Source: Gibbula magus
Lineage: Eukaryota; Mollusca; Gastropoda; Trochida; Trochidae
Direction of reading: 5' to 3'
NCBI GenBank assembly: GCA_936450465.1
Contig: OW388296.1
Location: 54,364,431-54,428,430 of the forward strand
DNA length: 64,000 nucleotides
Shown here: in pieces, positions 1 through 13,433 of the stretch
How positions within the stretch are numbered: the stretch's first letter is position 1
Layout of the letters: the number at the start of each line of letters is the position of its first letter
Position numbers and translations under genes: made by a program
Notes under the pieces: model-generated
The model's input: the letters and a program-made list of their open reading frames with translations, nothing else
Database searches by the model: none
Told to the model about the DNA's origin: nothing

Positions 1-291
1 GGGCATGTCCATGCTCTAGAATACCGGTAGTTTGTCGTTGAAGTAATGTTACATCATACAGCATGTTAGGAGTTATAGGCTAAACTTGGCATTATATAAT
101 GCCAATTATGTTATTAGTATTCCTTTGATTTTTTTTTTAAAAAACACTGACATATATGAAGGATATGACTAAGGTGAACGAATAATAATATGTGATAACT
201 GGCACAACATTTGACAAATATTAAAAGATTTCATCATGTGACTGGATACAAAGTTGTATTAGTTTGCTGTGTTATGTAGATCAAGCTCTCT

Positions 292-560
292 TTCAAGGGG
301 ATGTAGCAAATTTTTGGCAATTTTTTTTTTATATTATTATTATATTATATTATATTTTATATTAAATTTCCTTTTATAATGATAGTTTGTGTCATAAAAT
401 TTACTTTACATGGTAAAGCATCTTAGTACACGAACCAATTATCCGTAGTAGTAATACATTGCGACATTTTATTGTGAACACATTTTATTATTTCAAATGA
501 GAAAAACGATTTCCATGGCTATACTTAGCCATGTACTCTCATTTTGAAAATAAATCTATA
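292..560 (+). mobile_element. Truncated MITE, family of the 46.2 kb element
   Basis: This stretch aligns by eye with the element at 46204-46566 in the same orientation. Shared blocks include 'TTTATAATGATAGTTT', 'GTGAACACATTTTATTATTT', 'AAAAACGATTYCCATGG' and 'CCATGTACWCTCATTTT'. The left end (TTCAAGGGGATGTAG) resembles the inverted terminus TTAAAGGGGCAGTAG of the better copy. The right third and the right terminus of that copy are missing, so this is a truncated non-autonomous DNA transposon with no coding capacity. The 5' boundary is approximate. Confidence 0.6.
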
Positions 561-624
561 ATGCTAAAGGAGTTCAACTGATATCAGTAATTCAACTTAG
601 ATCATGCATATAGTTTATACCTCT

Positions 625-664
625 CACAACAACAACAACAACAACAGCAACAACAACAACAGCA
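625..664 (+). repeat. (CAA)n microsatellite
   Basis: Uninterrupted CAA triplets with two CAG variants, followed by decayed CAG/TAA triplets to about 680. There is no surrounding open frame that would make it a polyglutamine tract. Confidence 0.85.
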
Positions 665-2425
665 GTAACAATTGCAGTAACCTAGGTTTGCTTGTTGAGC
701 ATAAGTCCAACTTGCGGTTATATACTGTTCGGGTTGAAATGTGTTTTTAATGTATGTGCAATTGCCATATGATAGAATATGATTATATTACTGTATTATT
801 ATATGAAAAAATATTCTTTAATTTGTCAAATCACGTCTTTCTGTACGTGTATACATACGACTGGTCATTCTCGAGCTTCTGTTCAATTTCGACACGTCTT
901 TTGTTTACTTTAGAACGTGGTTCTGATAGAAATTCGCCTTTTTGGCATTTACTTATTACATGACTAATCGTATAAGCAACTACAACGAATAATAATGTGA
1001 AAGAGATTTATGTAATGCACATCTTGAACACAGTGGATAAATGTCCGAATAAAGGAATACATTTATCATAATGGCTTCTAAATGTTGGCAAGGATTACGA
1101 TAGATATATATATAATGCTTGATGTTGGTAAACACAGAACTGACAAATCCATTATGGATCAACGTCATTTCGATTTTCACAGAAGCGATAATGTGTATTG
1201 AAAAAATGCAAAGGCATTATCTTGCATACACCTATAGGCATTAGTTATAAGTATTATTCAATGAAACCATTCAAAAAAATATCAAATTGAGGATAAATAT
1301 ATTTACGATAAATAAATAACCATGAAATAATCAATTCATTTATCTCTTGAATTGTTTAAAAACATGTGTTCAAATGCGGCTCACAACACGTCCATATGCA
1401 AATAAGTAACCAACGGGTAGATATAACGATAGATGTGTGTGACATCACATTAAGAGCAGCTGTACACATACAGTGAAGAGTGGATAACATTATTGTTCAC
1501 AAGGTGTTGTGTGCACGGACATCTAGTATAGGATGTATCCTGAAACTATATATGTCACGGTCATTAGAAAGCAATAAATCTTGTCTGAAAAGTGTTTTGT
1601 ATTTTCATATTAGTATGAGAGTAGAATATTCATATTCTCACGGGACCTGTTCAGTGGGGATGGGTTTTGGCCAATGAATTAACATTGTCGTCTTGCCTGG
1701 AGCAAGCATCGTTTAAGATTAGAGACATGAACTACAGTTATTTACTTTTCTTTACATGGAAGAGAATCCTCGTGGTATATTCGACCCATACGTTGTGAAA
1801 CAATAAAATGGGTTGCACTAAAAACATTTGATGCTTTGGAACTTAGAGATAATTATAAGTGTTGTACACTGCCAGTGGTTATTGTCATGTATCGTGGCAC
1901 AGAATTGGCCATAGCGTTTCAAAGTTTTATCATTTGACTGGAAAGTTGTAGAACTTTGCTCAATTATGTTAATTTTCACCTCTCAAGCCAATCTTTAATA
2001 TACTAAATTAAAATAAAACTGTAAGAATGTTTATTTCTGCTGACCGAAACAAAAATAAACTTAGATCTTACATTTAGTTTCTTCCAACAACAATAACAAC
2101 AACAACATTAGACGAAGCCTCACCTGTGGGATCATGACATCATACCATTGAGACGGTACATGTATGCTGGTTTGGTATCAACAGATACAATGCTTTATCG
2201 GTATTACCATATTAAGTAGTCTCTGTCAAAGAACCGCATTCTTATGTCATATAAACTATTCATTAAATTTCGTATTCTCGAGGAGTTCTATTAGGCCATC
2301 GATGTACCATTTCAAACTTCAGCTATCGTTGCGTCTAAACACCATTAAGTGTTCTTTGGTAAACCTTAAAATGACAGGAAATGCTGCGTTTTCGTGCCTG
2401 CCCCTCTTTGACCCCCGTTATGAAT

Positions 2426-2458
2426 GGGAGGAGGGAGGGGGAATTGGAGGGGAGGGGG
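2426..2458 (+). other. G-quadruplex-forming candidate
   Basis: Five runs of three or more G occur within about 33 bases, separated by short loops (A, AGGA, AATTGGA, A) on the plus strand. This exceeds the usual G3+N1-7 motif. It stands out sharply from the AT-rich surroundings. There is no gene next to it, so any role is unknown. Confidence 0.6.
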
Positions 2459-3940
2459 TCAGAAAGGACATTGACCATTGTCTCTTCCCCCGTCAACTAC
2501 ACCTCAGAACAATGGATCCGTGCAATTATACGCGAGAGGGACACTAAGTAGAAACGGGGATACTTGAAAGAGTGAATGTACGTATATATGTATATTTAAC
2601 GAACAAGAGACGAATAAACATATAGGGTATGTCCATATAGACGAAAACGGCTTTTGGTGTACCAAATACAATGAACAAAAATACGAGTTTCGATGATTGC
2701 GTTTTTCAAAGTTGATTATATTCTCTTTCTGATAATAGCCTACAGAACTGATAGAAAAGATAATAATGATACCATTTTAAAAAGACAATTGAACATACAT
2801 TGTACTTGCTATACAAAATGTATTGTCATGGTGCACAGTTATTGTTATGGAAAAATGCTCTATTTTTCTAATGAATGAAGATATTAGTCCTCTGTGTGCA
2901 ACCACTTTGAATTTATATCGAATAGAAATGTATAATGGATTGTCAACAGGTTGCCCTTCTGATAGATACATTTATTTGCTTTCAACTGGTAACTCAATTT
3001 CTTAAATGAAATTTAGGTTTTACTACAAAACTGTTGAGAGATGCACTTTGAATATGGTCATTGGATATATCTTTTTTGGAAAAATAAATGAAATTTCAAT
3101 ATTTGAAAAAAAGTATTGTGAGTGTTCACCTGTTATGAGTTTGTGAAAACTTAGACATAGACAACTTTAAATGACTTCAAAATAATATATCCCCAAGGCC
3201 ACAAACACAAGAGCACAAAGAATATTCAATTTGATTTCATGACAAAATCTTCTATCACACGACTTATTTAATCTTCATTCCATGTGACTCAATTGTGAAT
3301 CATTCACGGACGTATGCAAGCAGCGGGGACTTAAGGCCTATGGTACTATGGTACTTACTTGGTACTTATAGACGCCAAGCTTTACAAGTCTTATTCAAAC
3401 ACGTCGAAAATATAAATCGGGTTTATAAAAACTCTGCTCATTTTGTAAATTTCCTTTGCGTCGCTATTTACAGTCCGTGAGGGGAATTTATTAAAATGCC
3501 TGAATGCGGTGTGATACACGAGTAGCTATATACGAATACAATAGCAGTTGCAACCCAAAGGGTCCCATAAATGTGGTGTGGTTGGGGGTCGAGGGAAGTA
3601 GGCCACTTCTCACATTGTAAGGCTAAACCGACACACATTCCCCGAGTGCTTCACTGATCTGCTTCAATGTAATTCTGAATGGGCATAAAGGCTTTAATGT
3701 GCACATGTATGGTGTACATGGAATATACGTTGAATTCAGATGACTTCCCGTTTTAAAATATTATTGTAGATCTAGTATACGCTGTATGAATATCCCGGGC
3801 CTCTATAGTATAAAATGTCAAGGTTTTTTTCTATAACCAATACCCTAATCTGAAAGGAGCATATACAGATATTTGAAATACACGCGATTTAGATGTTATA
3901 TTTTGGAATCAAGCTATCTGCAGTGGTACAATATCGAGGT

Positions 3941-4090
3941 CTCGGTTGATCAATCGGCAAGCTCCGTGTTGTCGAAATGTGCCTAACTCGGAGGGTGTGG
4001 GTTCGAATCACTCAAATGACTCGTCCCGAAAAAGGAATTTGTACTTTTGCAGGTCCCTATGTGATCCCTAATATAACACTGTTTCATCCA
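3941..4090 (+). mobile_element. Decayed tRNA-derived SINE-like head
   Basis: A clear Pol III B-box (GGTTCGAATC) sits at about 4010. About 50 bases upstream is an A-box-like segment (GGTTGATCAATCGG), the spacing seen in tRNA-derived SINEs. The sequence does not fold as a complete tRNA and no target duplication was found, so it is most likely an old SINE head. The right end is approximate. Confidence 0.45.
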
Positions 4091-7000
4091 TAGGAAACGC
4101 TTATCCGTATTGAAAGAAATGATGCGACGTAAAAAGTGATATTTGCGTGGAACTCGTCAGTGTGAGAGGTATATTTGTAGGTCTCATGCGAATTTGAGAG
4201 TTCAGACAGCAATATGGTATACCATTTTATCATGGTATCATATTTAAAACTCTACTCGGAGTGTGTAGGTATCGCTACATCAGTCAGATCACTTGAACCA
4301 CCTTCGAGTGGCCATGTTAATGTGAACACATTAAAATGATCGCTCGTAGTGACTCGCATTGCTTAACCGAACAATGTACATGCGTTTTAGACTTCTTTTT
4401 ATTTATTCAGGAGTATTATTTAGCCATTGGTAAAACGTATGTACCTTTTCGTGTGATCACTTTATTTCAGTAAGAAAAACGTACTACAGCGCCTTTAAAA
4501 TGTAATTGTTTCTAATTTTGACATCGGGAGCCAAACATTGTCTGATATTTTTATTGTCGTTTTAATGTCAAAAGTGTCAAATACACGTATATATGCGAAC
4601 AATCCACTTTCTGTCTCCTTATCTATGTACCCTTTACACAGTTGTTTCTTACTTCCAAGTTCATGAAAAGTGTCAAATGTTTCCATTGTTTCGAACTTTA
4701 TCCAATAGATAAATTGTAGCAGACATTTCACTAAATGTACACCAATCTTTTAATATATATTTTAATGATCAAAGTAGTATGCTTTCTTTGGTTTCGAACA
4801 TAGTGATGTTACTTGTCAGCATTAGTGACAATTATGTGGGCATCATTTCACGTTCAGTTTGTTATCATCCGGATAAAGGATACATTTTTATGTGTCAATT
4901 GTAAAGATAAAATATCTCTTTATCTGCTCCAGTAACATATATTGCAATTTATAATCTATATCTGTATTTATGCCCATGTAAGGAAAGATAAAACCCGCAC
5001 TTAGACAATGTACTTTAAAGAAACATTTTGAATGAAATTCATTTGACCCAAGTCCCAGGGACAGTTTAATTTCTCATTGTCTCTCACTGTAGTAAGATAA
5101 ACGAATCTCAAACTTAAACTTGTCATTCTTTTTTGTGATGTGATATATATTATCAATTTTGTTTATGATTTGAACAGTTCTTGTCTGTTATCACTGATAT
5201 ACCACTAAGGAGAATTTACGTATGTTTGTTAGACGTTCCATGTTTACAACCCTGTACCATTTCAGAGATATTAAGGGGCAAGCTGTTTGAGTGAGAGTCC
5301 AGAAGTTTGACTATCAAAACACTTTCAGTTTGAATTGAACTTCTTCAAATAACTATAAACACATGACATATCTTTACAGATCTCTTCAGAAGGTGAATGG
5401 TTAATGAAAGTGTTTGTTAACGCTATGACGTCATAATGGCAGAGAGTGGACGTTACTCTGTCATTTGAATTCCAATTAGCGACGTGCGCACGGCAAAACA
5501 AAGGAGGAAGTCAACGTTGCGTGGAAAATGGCTTGGACGTACACTGTACGGAGTGTACAATCCAGAGGCAAACAGAATGGATGCTTTAATGTTTTTTAAA
5601 AAAAACTGATATCAAAGACATCCGTACAAACTACACTTCATTAAGATAAACTTCACAGCTTGTTATCGTAAATATATTCAACACCTATTAGTGCCGTATA
5701 TAGGTTATCTTAATGTGTGTCTTTTGAAAGTGCCGATAAACTTGATAATGTAGTGTACTTCCTGTTCATTTTACAAAGTTTATCAATAAATGTCTTTTAA
5801 AAAACACTTTATTCCAGACGCTAAATGTGTCAAGAAACTTATGACTTTCATACTTATTCGTCCTACACAACACCTCCCTAGATTTTAATGAAAGCAATGT
5901 TTGGGCTGTCAAACAGAATGATATGATCGTTCATCCTAATTTCAATGATGGCGAATTTCATTTCTGTTTGTGATTCTTGTAACATAAACAAATCGACGTT
6001 TCAATAAAAGGCAATTGCATTCTATATGTTATATTTGGGGTTGTAACTTCTTTCCGTATTATATATGACCTTGAGCTTTTACAAAATGAAGCACGTCTCA
6101 GTTACATAACAATCGGTCGGCTGAGAATGAGTTGTGTCGACGTACGTGAGACACATACATGTAGTTACCTATGTTACATATCAGTTTGACACAATTCTGC
6201 AGTTTCCATTCTACAATTTACAAATCTTTAAAAATGGTCGCAAATAAAACCTCCTAACATTGCATCATTTCTATTCAACCTTGGTGACCTTGGGCGACCT
6301 CCATTATAGGCACGTGGTGGTAATACAGATGGACGTCGGGAGATTGTCAACAAGAGAGATACATGTCCGATTCCTTACTTGGGTCACTTCATTATCACAT
6401 GACCTGACCTTTCCCGTTGTATAATTAGCAGAGGAATTTCTGTAGTATTTGCTGACTGCTTCACGAATCAGCAGAACAACACATGCCGTTTTACTACATA
6501 TACGTGTGTATGTTACTTGTAACTGTTGGGATTAACATGGACAAGTTTTGATGTGCGATGCCATTACATTGCATGTTGTTTTTATAGTATTGTAGTTTCT
6601 GTTGTTTTCGTTGTAAAACATTTTACTAAATTGTGAAATAAGGAGAAATTCTCCTCTACAACTATAAATCGGTACAAATATACTATATTAAATACTAGAG
6701 TTATGAATGTTTTACCTTCTCAATATAAGATGTGTGTGCATGTCCTTAAACAGCGATAATCACACTTGAAATATAACAACCGATTCAAGGAGACATGTCA
6801 TGTTGACACCAAGTACGACTCTCGGAAACATGGCATGTACTGGCAAACATGTAGCACTCTTTCATCACACCATTGACCATACAGTCTGTGAGGGCCAAAT
6901 TGTTAGATAATACATATCTGCTCGAAGTGATACATTGCTCAATACGCAGGAAGTAAAGATGATGGGTTAAGTTTTTATTTCTTCATTAACAGAAAGGTCG

Positions 7001-8304
7001 GATGTTAAGTTGAACAATTAGGTACACAGAGGGGAAGTAATTTTAGTTCGTTTTAACACGAATGTCATGTTTATTACTGCCACAAAAGTACAAGGTATAA
7101 ATATCTAGATAATTTCACACAATGCCCATTGTGGACATATTGCAAACCCAAGCTTTCAACTATAATCTATTTCGCGAACCGAGCACTATGCCACAAGCAA
7201 GATTAACAGAAATAGAGGAGATGACATTTACATGAGTGTCCATATCCAATATAAATAATTTAGATCGACACTTTTATATTGTGCCATTACAGTAATATTA
7301 AAATATCAAACTGTCGATCAAAATTATTTATTTATTAATTTAATATTAAATTGGTCCATAGAAAATTGTCGTTATCAAGTCCCTGTATTTTGGTCAAAGA
7401 ATAATTATACTTAGATTGGGCCTGCGTTTCAAGAAAAAAAAACGACGTTAAAATATTTTAACGACGACTACATCTACTTTCCAACAAAGACGGCGTTCTA
7501 GCATTGCTCATCATGAAAACATGATATCTATCAAGTAAAATAAGAACCGCGTGTTGTGGTTTTGTATACGAAACGCACAAGTGTACCTCTTGAAGAAGAT
7601 CTAGATTTTCAAATGGAAACGGTTTCAAATGGACCAATGAGACTGTCGCACCAAGATAAACTTTGCAATCTGAGCGTGTCAATTATCTGGAACACATTGC
7701 TGATAACTTATCTTGATATTACTTATCTATTGTGCAAAATACAGACATACAAATGGATGGACATGCTTAAAGGCCATTCGCTTATCATATATCAATTCTT
7801 GAACAAACAAGTGCGTCGACCTATAGATAAATAGATATCTCCTTTACTAAATTTCACATTATTGACCCTAATTCTTAAATCTTTGGGTATGGTTGTATGG
7901 ACTAATTGCATTGTATGTGTTATAAACCTTTGAATTATTGCTGGAGGCACCTCCTATATGCATGATTAAAACACGTATGTGTTTGGTATAATGCTTTGTG
8001 AAGACGTCTAAACTAGATAAGCTTAAATTTGTTTTCAATTTTATCCCATTGACAAACCAGCTTCAATATTGTTTTCCACTTAGTTGATACATTGTAAATT
8101 TGATACATGTTAAACTGTGACTGATATCATTATCAACATTTTAGAACTATTTAGTTATCACAATCTTGGTGAAAGTGGTACAACAACACACTATAAATGT
8201 ATCAAGGACCAAAAGGATAACATGAGATTTCAAAACACATTCATCCTGAATGATATGATATGCATAAGGCGATGACAACGTTTGAATGACACACTCAAAG
8301 TATA
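4091..8304. other. Non-coding stretch, no gene seen
   Basis: No coding sequence or repeat family could be identified by eye. A CRE palindrome (TGACGTCA) lies at 5426-5433, followed by a CpG-containing segment (5480-5560) that has no usable open frame. Confidence 0.4.
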
Positions 8305-8786
8305 TCCATTGTGTTGTTTGGGATCACATGTGCTAAACGTTATAAATTGTGTTATGTGATCGAGAAGAACTGAGTGTTGCCGAAAATTGCCATTTTGATC
8401 TTAGTCAACTCAGTATGCCGACGATATCAAGGTAAAAGAACCGCTTTCTGATCGAAAACCGGACCGCGTGTGGCGAGCGTCAATTAGTCAAACGTAATTT
8501 TGGAAACTTATTAATTTAACAGACTAAAAGACAACTTTAAGTTGATAATGTTTAATAGGTCATATAACTACTGTACATGTAAATGAAACGTGTAGTTTCG
8601 GTTTCTGCACATGCATAATGATGTTGCTCGAGTTTAATTTAAAACTAGTAAGTATTATATATTTGACCATTGTGGATGAATATGCAAGCTGGCTGAAATT
8701 AAGTGAACTGAAACCAGCACATATCGTATGTTGGCATGTATCAAATCCAACAACATTTTATAAAACACAATGGATGCACCTTTAAA
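8305..8786 (-). mobile_element. MITE family A, copy 1 (inverted relative to copy 2)
   Basis: A roughly 480-bp element with short terminal inverted repeats: TCCATTGTGTTG at the left end and ACACAATGGATG at the right. Its reverse complement matches 44872-45361 along the whole length, including 'GATCGAAAACCGG', 'GTTGATAATGTTTAAT' and 'GTAGTTTCGGTTT' blocks. There is no coding capacity, so it is a non-autonomous DNA transposon (MITE). The transposase family is not determinable here. Confidence 0.7.
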
Positions 8787-10640
8787 AAACATACTGTTGA
8801 AAATAAAGGACAAGAAAACATAATACAAACGACGACAAGCCCGACACCTCAGTATTATAGTCTCTGAAATGGTAATCTCGAAAAATAGAAAGTCATAACA
8901 CTTTTCTTACACTTGATTCAAAAGGGTAGACTTTTGTCTAAGTGTTAGAAGAGTAGTGGGTGTGAATTTCAACTACCCATCGGGTACAATACTGGAAAAA
9001 GACATTTAATATCTCGTATACAGTGCAAAACTCCGTGAATTCATCTATTAGTGGGTCGGTCGTGTTGAGAAACACGTCACATCAACCAAGTGACGGTGTG
9101 CTTTAGTGTATACCCCCTAAGGAGATCTGCAGTGGAGATCGACAAGACAACACTGTAGCTACATTGCTGAGTGTGTTCACCTACTTGTGTATATTAATGC
9201 AAAACAACAAGATAGTGTCGATGAACAAAAGTCTGGGTACTACATGGTGTGTTGATTAATTTGTATCTGCAATTAGAAACATCGTATTTGCCGAAATGTA
9301 ATGAGGAAAGCTAGATAAGCGTGTAATGACAACTGGGAGACTCTTATCAGAATCAGAATGTGTTAAAATTGTCAAGCAAAGCATTATGCGATAGTTTTAT
9401 TTGATTCTTTTAAAATATGTTATACACAACTAGTCATTGGATAGAGATATGTTTAAGTTGTAAAGGTAGAATAGGTGTCATTTCTTGGTAAATCACAATT
9501 AACAAATCCATCACCTGTTTGACAAAATCTACACATCTGGCATGATTAAGGTGATAGTAAGTACATAAAACGAAACTCTCTACACTCAAGACACTCTCTG
9601 TTGTGATCTACATCTCGCACCTAGTTGCTGTTGTGCACTTGAATGCAGAAAGTGAAATATACAAAAAGACATGTTAAGCTCTCATTTAGAGACATGTGAA
9701 ATAGGTCGCTTTGTAGTTTAACGCCATCCCTATAACCCCGGGGACGGGTGGTACGCATGTTTCCTAACTCGTCAACACATAGAGAGCGAGAGACATTTCG
9801 AGAGAGCAGTTAGCAATTTCTAAAGAAGGGCATATATATGAAAGACATCCTCATTCTAACATATTTGAACAGAAACAGAGCTTCGAATATTGACATCATT
9901 TCCACAAAATATATCTGCACTAATACGTTCCAGGAACTGTACAATAAATATAAATAATAACACCATAGTGTGGTGAAATAATAAGCTGGTTTTTGTATAT
10001 TCATTGCATCGCATCGTGTGACGTCATCTGTATTATTATGTCAGTAAAGCACTGTGAGAATATTCCCAGTTTTCATGACCGCGGATGAAGCTCTGTGCGG
10101 TTGGATAGTTTCTGTGCATACCTGACATAAAGGCGACAACTCAGTGACCAATGGAGTATTTATCAACTGTTACATTATTAAACTCTCCTATATCAGCCTC
10201 TATTTTCCGTCACAAAGACACGTGAATGTTGTCATCTTCGCATGCTAATGTAAACTCATTTGTGATAAAAACTGGTTATTTGTCATAATATTTTCTGCTT
10301 AAGTGGCCACGTTCACCGCATTAGCATCGCGGTTTATTTGTTGTGATAACATCTGAAATATAAAAGTCACAGTCATACATGAATTGATTTAAAAACAGCT
10401 TTCATGCGTGTCTACATTGAAGTTCTTGGTAACAAGTGGTTACATAGAACGAACAATTTGCCTTGGATTATAAAAGGTTAAAATAAAAACATCTGTTTGA
10501 TGTTTTGAGTTTACTGAAAGTTTACCATGTGCTTTGTGCTTTATGTCCTTCACATGCTTGTAAAATTAGAATAGCTGTTATATTAAGTCTCTGGTGTCTC
10601 CCGATTAAATATTACATCAATATCGATGACACTTCTACAG
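8787..10640. other. Non-coding stretch, no gene seen
   Basis: Short unrelated open frames only. A CRE palindrome lies at 10019-10026. Nothing else could be supported. Confidence 0.4.
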
Positions 10641-10860
10641 CAGGTAGTTCAAGGTCGCTATGGCGAGTGAAGGCAGCTGAATCGAGCTCTGACTAAAAGG
10701 ATGCGTTTATCAAACAACATCGACTTTTAAAGAGCCAGATATAAGGTATATTGCCTACTAATGAAATATTGAACACTTGATTTATAAATTGTAGTACAAA
10801 TATACACACAAAAAGGCTCAGCATTAACATTTTTGATATCGTGCACGAAAACTGGGTACC

Positions 10861-11682
10861 ATGTCTCAGCAAAAGGGCAAAGATCAGGGACCGGCGGGCG
10901 GAACGAGGTCTACCTCCCATCAGATTAATCTTGAGGACATCAAGCAACTAATCGTTGAATCAAAAGAATCCGTTTTACAGAGAATTGACGATGTAAATAA
11001 CACCCTGCAATTTACTATCAACAAAATTGAGACCGAAGTCACCTCTATAAAAACTCGGGTCGACGCTTTTGAAGCAGTGACAGATATGCAAAACAGCCAG
11101 ATTGATTCTCTTTCAGATAAAGTATCCATATTACGTGCAGACCTTGACTACAAATTTGGAATGCTAAGGCGAGAAGCTATACTTAAAGATCTTCACGATC
11201 GTAAACAAAACCTTCTATTCAATGGGATTCAAGAAACAAAAGATGAGAATGCAGAATCAGTGCTTCGTGATCACCTGATATCAAAAGTAAAACTTGCTGA
11301 ATCTTTTGTGAAGGATATCAAATTCAAAACTGTCCATCGACTTCCAAAACCAAAATATGCTGACTCTGAAAATGCTAACCCAAGACCTCCTACCATAATT
11401 GCCTCCTTCCTCAAGATGGATGACAGGGATACTGTCTTTTATTCCAAGTCTAAGCTCTACGGGACTGGATACAACATCCAAACAGATCTCCCCACTTCCA
11501 TGAAGAAGATCAGGTCCTATCTCAACAAGACTGCCTATGGACTTAGAAAAGTGTACAATTTGTACACCAGAGTAAGGGTTAAGGGTATAGACTTGGTTTT
11601 GGAAGTTAAAAAACCAAATGAACCCAACACTGCATGGAAACGCCACAATGTTGAGATACCTGATTCCCTAACCCAATATTGA
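10861..11682 (+). CDS. LINE ORF1 protein (coiled coil + RRM-type RNA-binding protein)
   Basis: An intact 273-codon frame. Residues about 20-100 are heptad-rich and charged (coiled coil, trimerisation in the family). From about residue 110 comes an RRM-like fold with an RNP2-like strand (NLLFNGI) and a later strand 'RPPTIIASF', then a basic C-terminal domain rich in K/R and Y (residues about 190-273). This matches the L1 ORF1p type that coats LINE RNA and acts as a chaperone. The ATG at 10861 is the first good start; a short upstream leader has no competing frame. It is followed, after a 1.75-kb non-coding gap, by ORF2 of the same element. No inactivating change is visible. Confidence 0.85.
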   Translation: MSQQKGKDQGPAGGTRSTSHQINLEDIKQLIVESKESVLQRIDDVNNTLQFTINKIETEVTSIKTRVDAFEAVTDMQNSQIDSLSDKVSILRADLDYKFGMLRREAILKDLHDRKQNLLFNGIQETKDENAESVLRDHLISKVKLAESFVKDIKFKTVHRLPKPKYADSENANPRPPTIIASFLKMDDRDTVFYSKSKLYGTGYNIQTDLPTSMKKIRSYLNKTAYGLRKVYNLYTRVRVKGIDLVLEVKKPNEPNTAWKRHNVEIPDSLTQY

Positions 11683-12170
11683 ACAGACCCACTCAATGAT
11701 TTTTAGTGCAGTTATTAAATCTCTATGTGTATTTGGTGCATACATCAAACTCTTACTTCTCCAAAATGAATACATGGATAGTATTAAAAAACACTAAGCT
11801 AATAATTCATATTATCCTATCTACTACTTCAATGCATGCATGTTTAACATAAGTATTCAGTTGAATGAATTTAAAGATTTAAATAACATGATGACAGAAA
11901 ATGTTAGCTAATGTTGAATAGACCCAATCAATATTTTCAGAGCAGTTATTAAATCATTATGAGTATTTGATGTTACATACATTCATATATCAATCTATTA
12001 CTTCTCCAAAATGAATACATGGATTTCTTAGAGAAAAAAAACTAAGCTAATAATTCATATTATCCTATCTACTCCTTCAATGCATGCATGTTTAGCATAA
12101 CTATTTAGTTGCATGAATTTATATATTTAAAAAACATGCTGACAACAACTATATCCAATATAATGTTGAT
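11678..12170 (+). repeat. Tandem duplication (~245-bp unit x2) after LINE ORF1
   Basis: Two adjacent copies begin at 11678 ('TATTGAACAGACCCACTC') and about 11921 ('GTTGAATAGACCCAATC'). Both contain 'ACTTCTCCAAAATGAATACA', 'CTAAGCTAATAATTCATATT' and 'TTCAATGCATGCATGTTTA'. The first copy starts at the ORF1 stop codon. The copies differ by scattered substitutions and small indels, so the duplication is not recent. It lengthens the inter-ORF region of the LINE. Confidence 0.85.
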
Positions 12171-12362
12171 TTTTTTTACAAATATTCATGAATTATTTAT
12201 TGTAATCTGACTATTATTACATATGCATTGTCAATATCATAAGTATGGAAAAGTATAGAAAAACAAGCACCCATAGATGATATGGAAAAACCATAAGATA
12301 CCAAACAAGTTAATACCTATTTCTTAATGTGCAAGTGTATTGTCTTCCAACTGTGTATTGAA

Positions 12363-12418
12363 ATAGGTTTATGTATGTATATATATATGTATGTGTGTGT
12401 GTGTATGTGTATGTATAT

Positions 12419-12476
<58 letters not shown>

Positions 12477-12560
12477 ATGTATTTATATGTATGTATATGT
12501 ATATGTGCATGTATATGCGTGTTACCATACTTACATGTGTAAGTATCTCCTTGTGAATAC
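12363..12560 (+). repeat. (TATG)n/(TA)n/(TG)n compound microsatellite
   Basis: Alternating TATG, TG and a pure TA core (about 12428-12466) followed by TATG again. Open frames on both strands coding repetitive Y/I/H/T or C/V/Y residues are artefacts of the repeat. Confidence 0.9.
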
Positions 12561-12819
12561 ATGTATGTGTATCTATGTGCATGTGCAAGGATGACCTAAT
12601 ATACTTAGTGACCAATTGTATGTATGTATTTATGTACATGTACTGCTTAGTTGTGGATGTTTAGTGTCACAGCTTTGTCCTGAAATGATAACCATTTGTT
12701 TTCCTAGGATTCTAAAACCTTAAATCATTATAAAGAATATAATACAGATACACATATCCAACTATATGTAGATGTGTGTATGTGCATTGTTATTTATATA
12801 CTGACTGAGTACCTTCTAC

Positions 12820-12885
12820 ATATATATGTATGTGCATGTATGGTGTACGTATGTATGTATGTAGGTATGTATGTATATGATTATG
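12820..12885 (+). repeat. (TATG)n microsatellite
   Basis: A second short TATG/TAGG tract within the same LINE inter-ORF region, probably derived from the same expansion. Confidence 0.75.
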
Positions 12886-13433
12886 GTTTTATTCCAAAGT
12901 CATTTGTTTACATTCATATGTCTCTTGATACTCATCCTGTTTTGAAATACGATCATGATTTTCACTTACTGGTTAAACAAAGGTGATATTTTACTAGACT
13001 ACAATGGTATTAACAATATGTAATACTCACATTTAGATACCTTCCCAAATACACAGTATCCTTAACTGATAAATTAGACAATCTGATGTCAAACATTCTG
13101 GAAAAAACACCATAAACATAACTCCCATAACATGCATGCTTATCCTGCACGCCTTCAGCGACAAACACGCACGCTTGAAAAGCACGAGCCTTTACCTCTT
13201 ACACGCGGCTCGTATGAAAAAATCAATAACGCATCCTATAGTAGTCTCTCCTATGACAAATGATCTATCCTATACTTTTGTATATAACCTTACCTTTCAG
13301 TTTCCCTACGCTCTTGTACATATCTCTTTCTTTCTCTCTGTATTTAAGTTACTCCCATTCCATTACTTTTACAACGGTACATATACATGCTTTTACTTTA
13401 TTAGCAACGACAACTTCATTGTAATAAATAAAA

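Larger units (their letters stand above)
571..3940. other. Non-coding stretch, no gene seen
   Basis: Only short open frames without codon structure or recognisable domains occur here. Contents I can name are a (CAA)n tract near 625-664, a short CAA-rich tract near 2086-2108, and a strongly G-rich run at 2426-2458, which is listed separately. No exon, splice-site pair or RNA gene could be supported. Confidence 0.5.

Noticed and set aside
12310..12639. Open frames of 60-109 codons on both strands
   Set aside because: They are translations of a TA/TG/TATG microsatellite in several frames and both strands.
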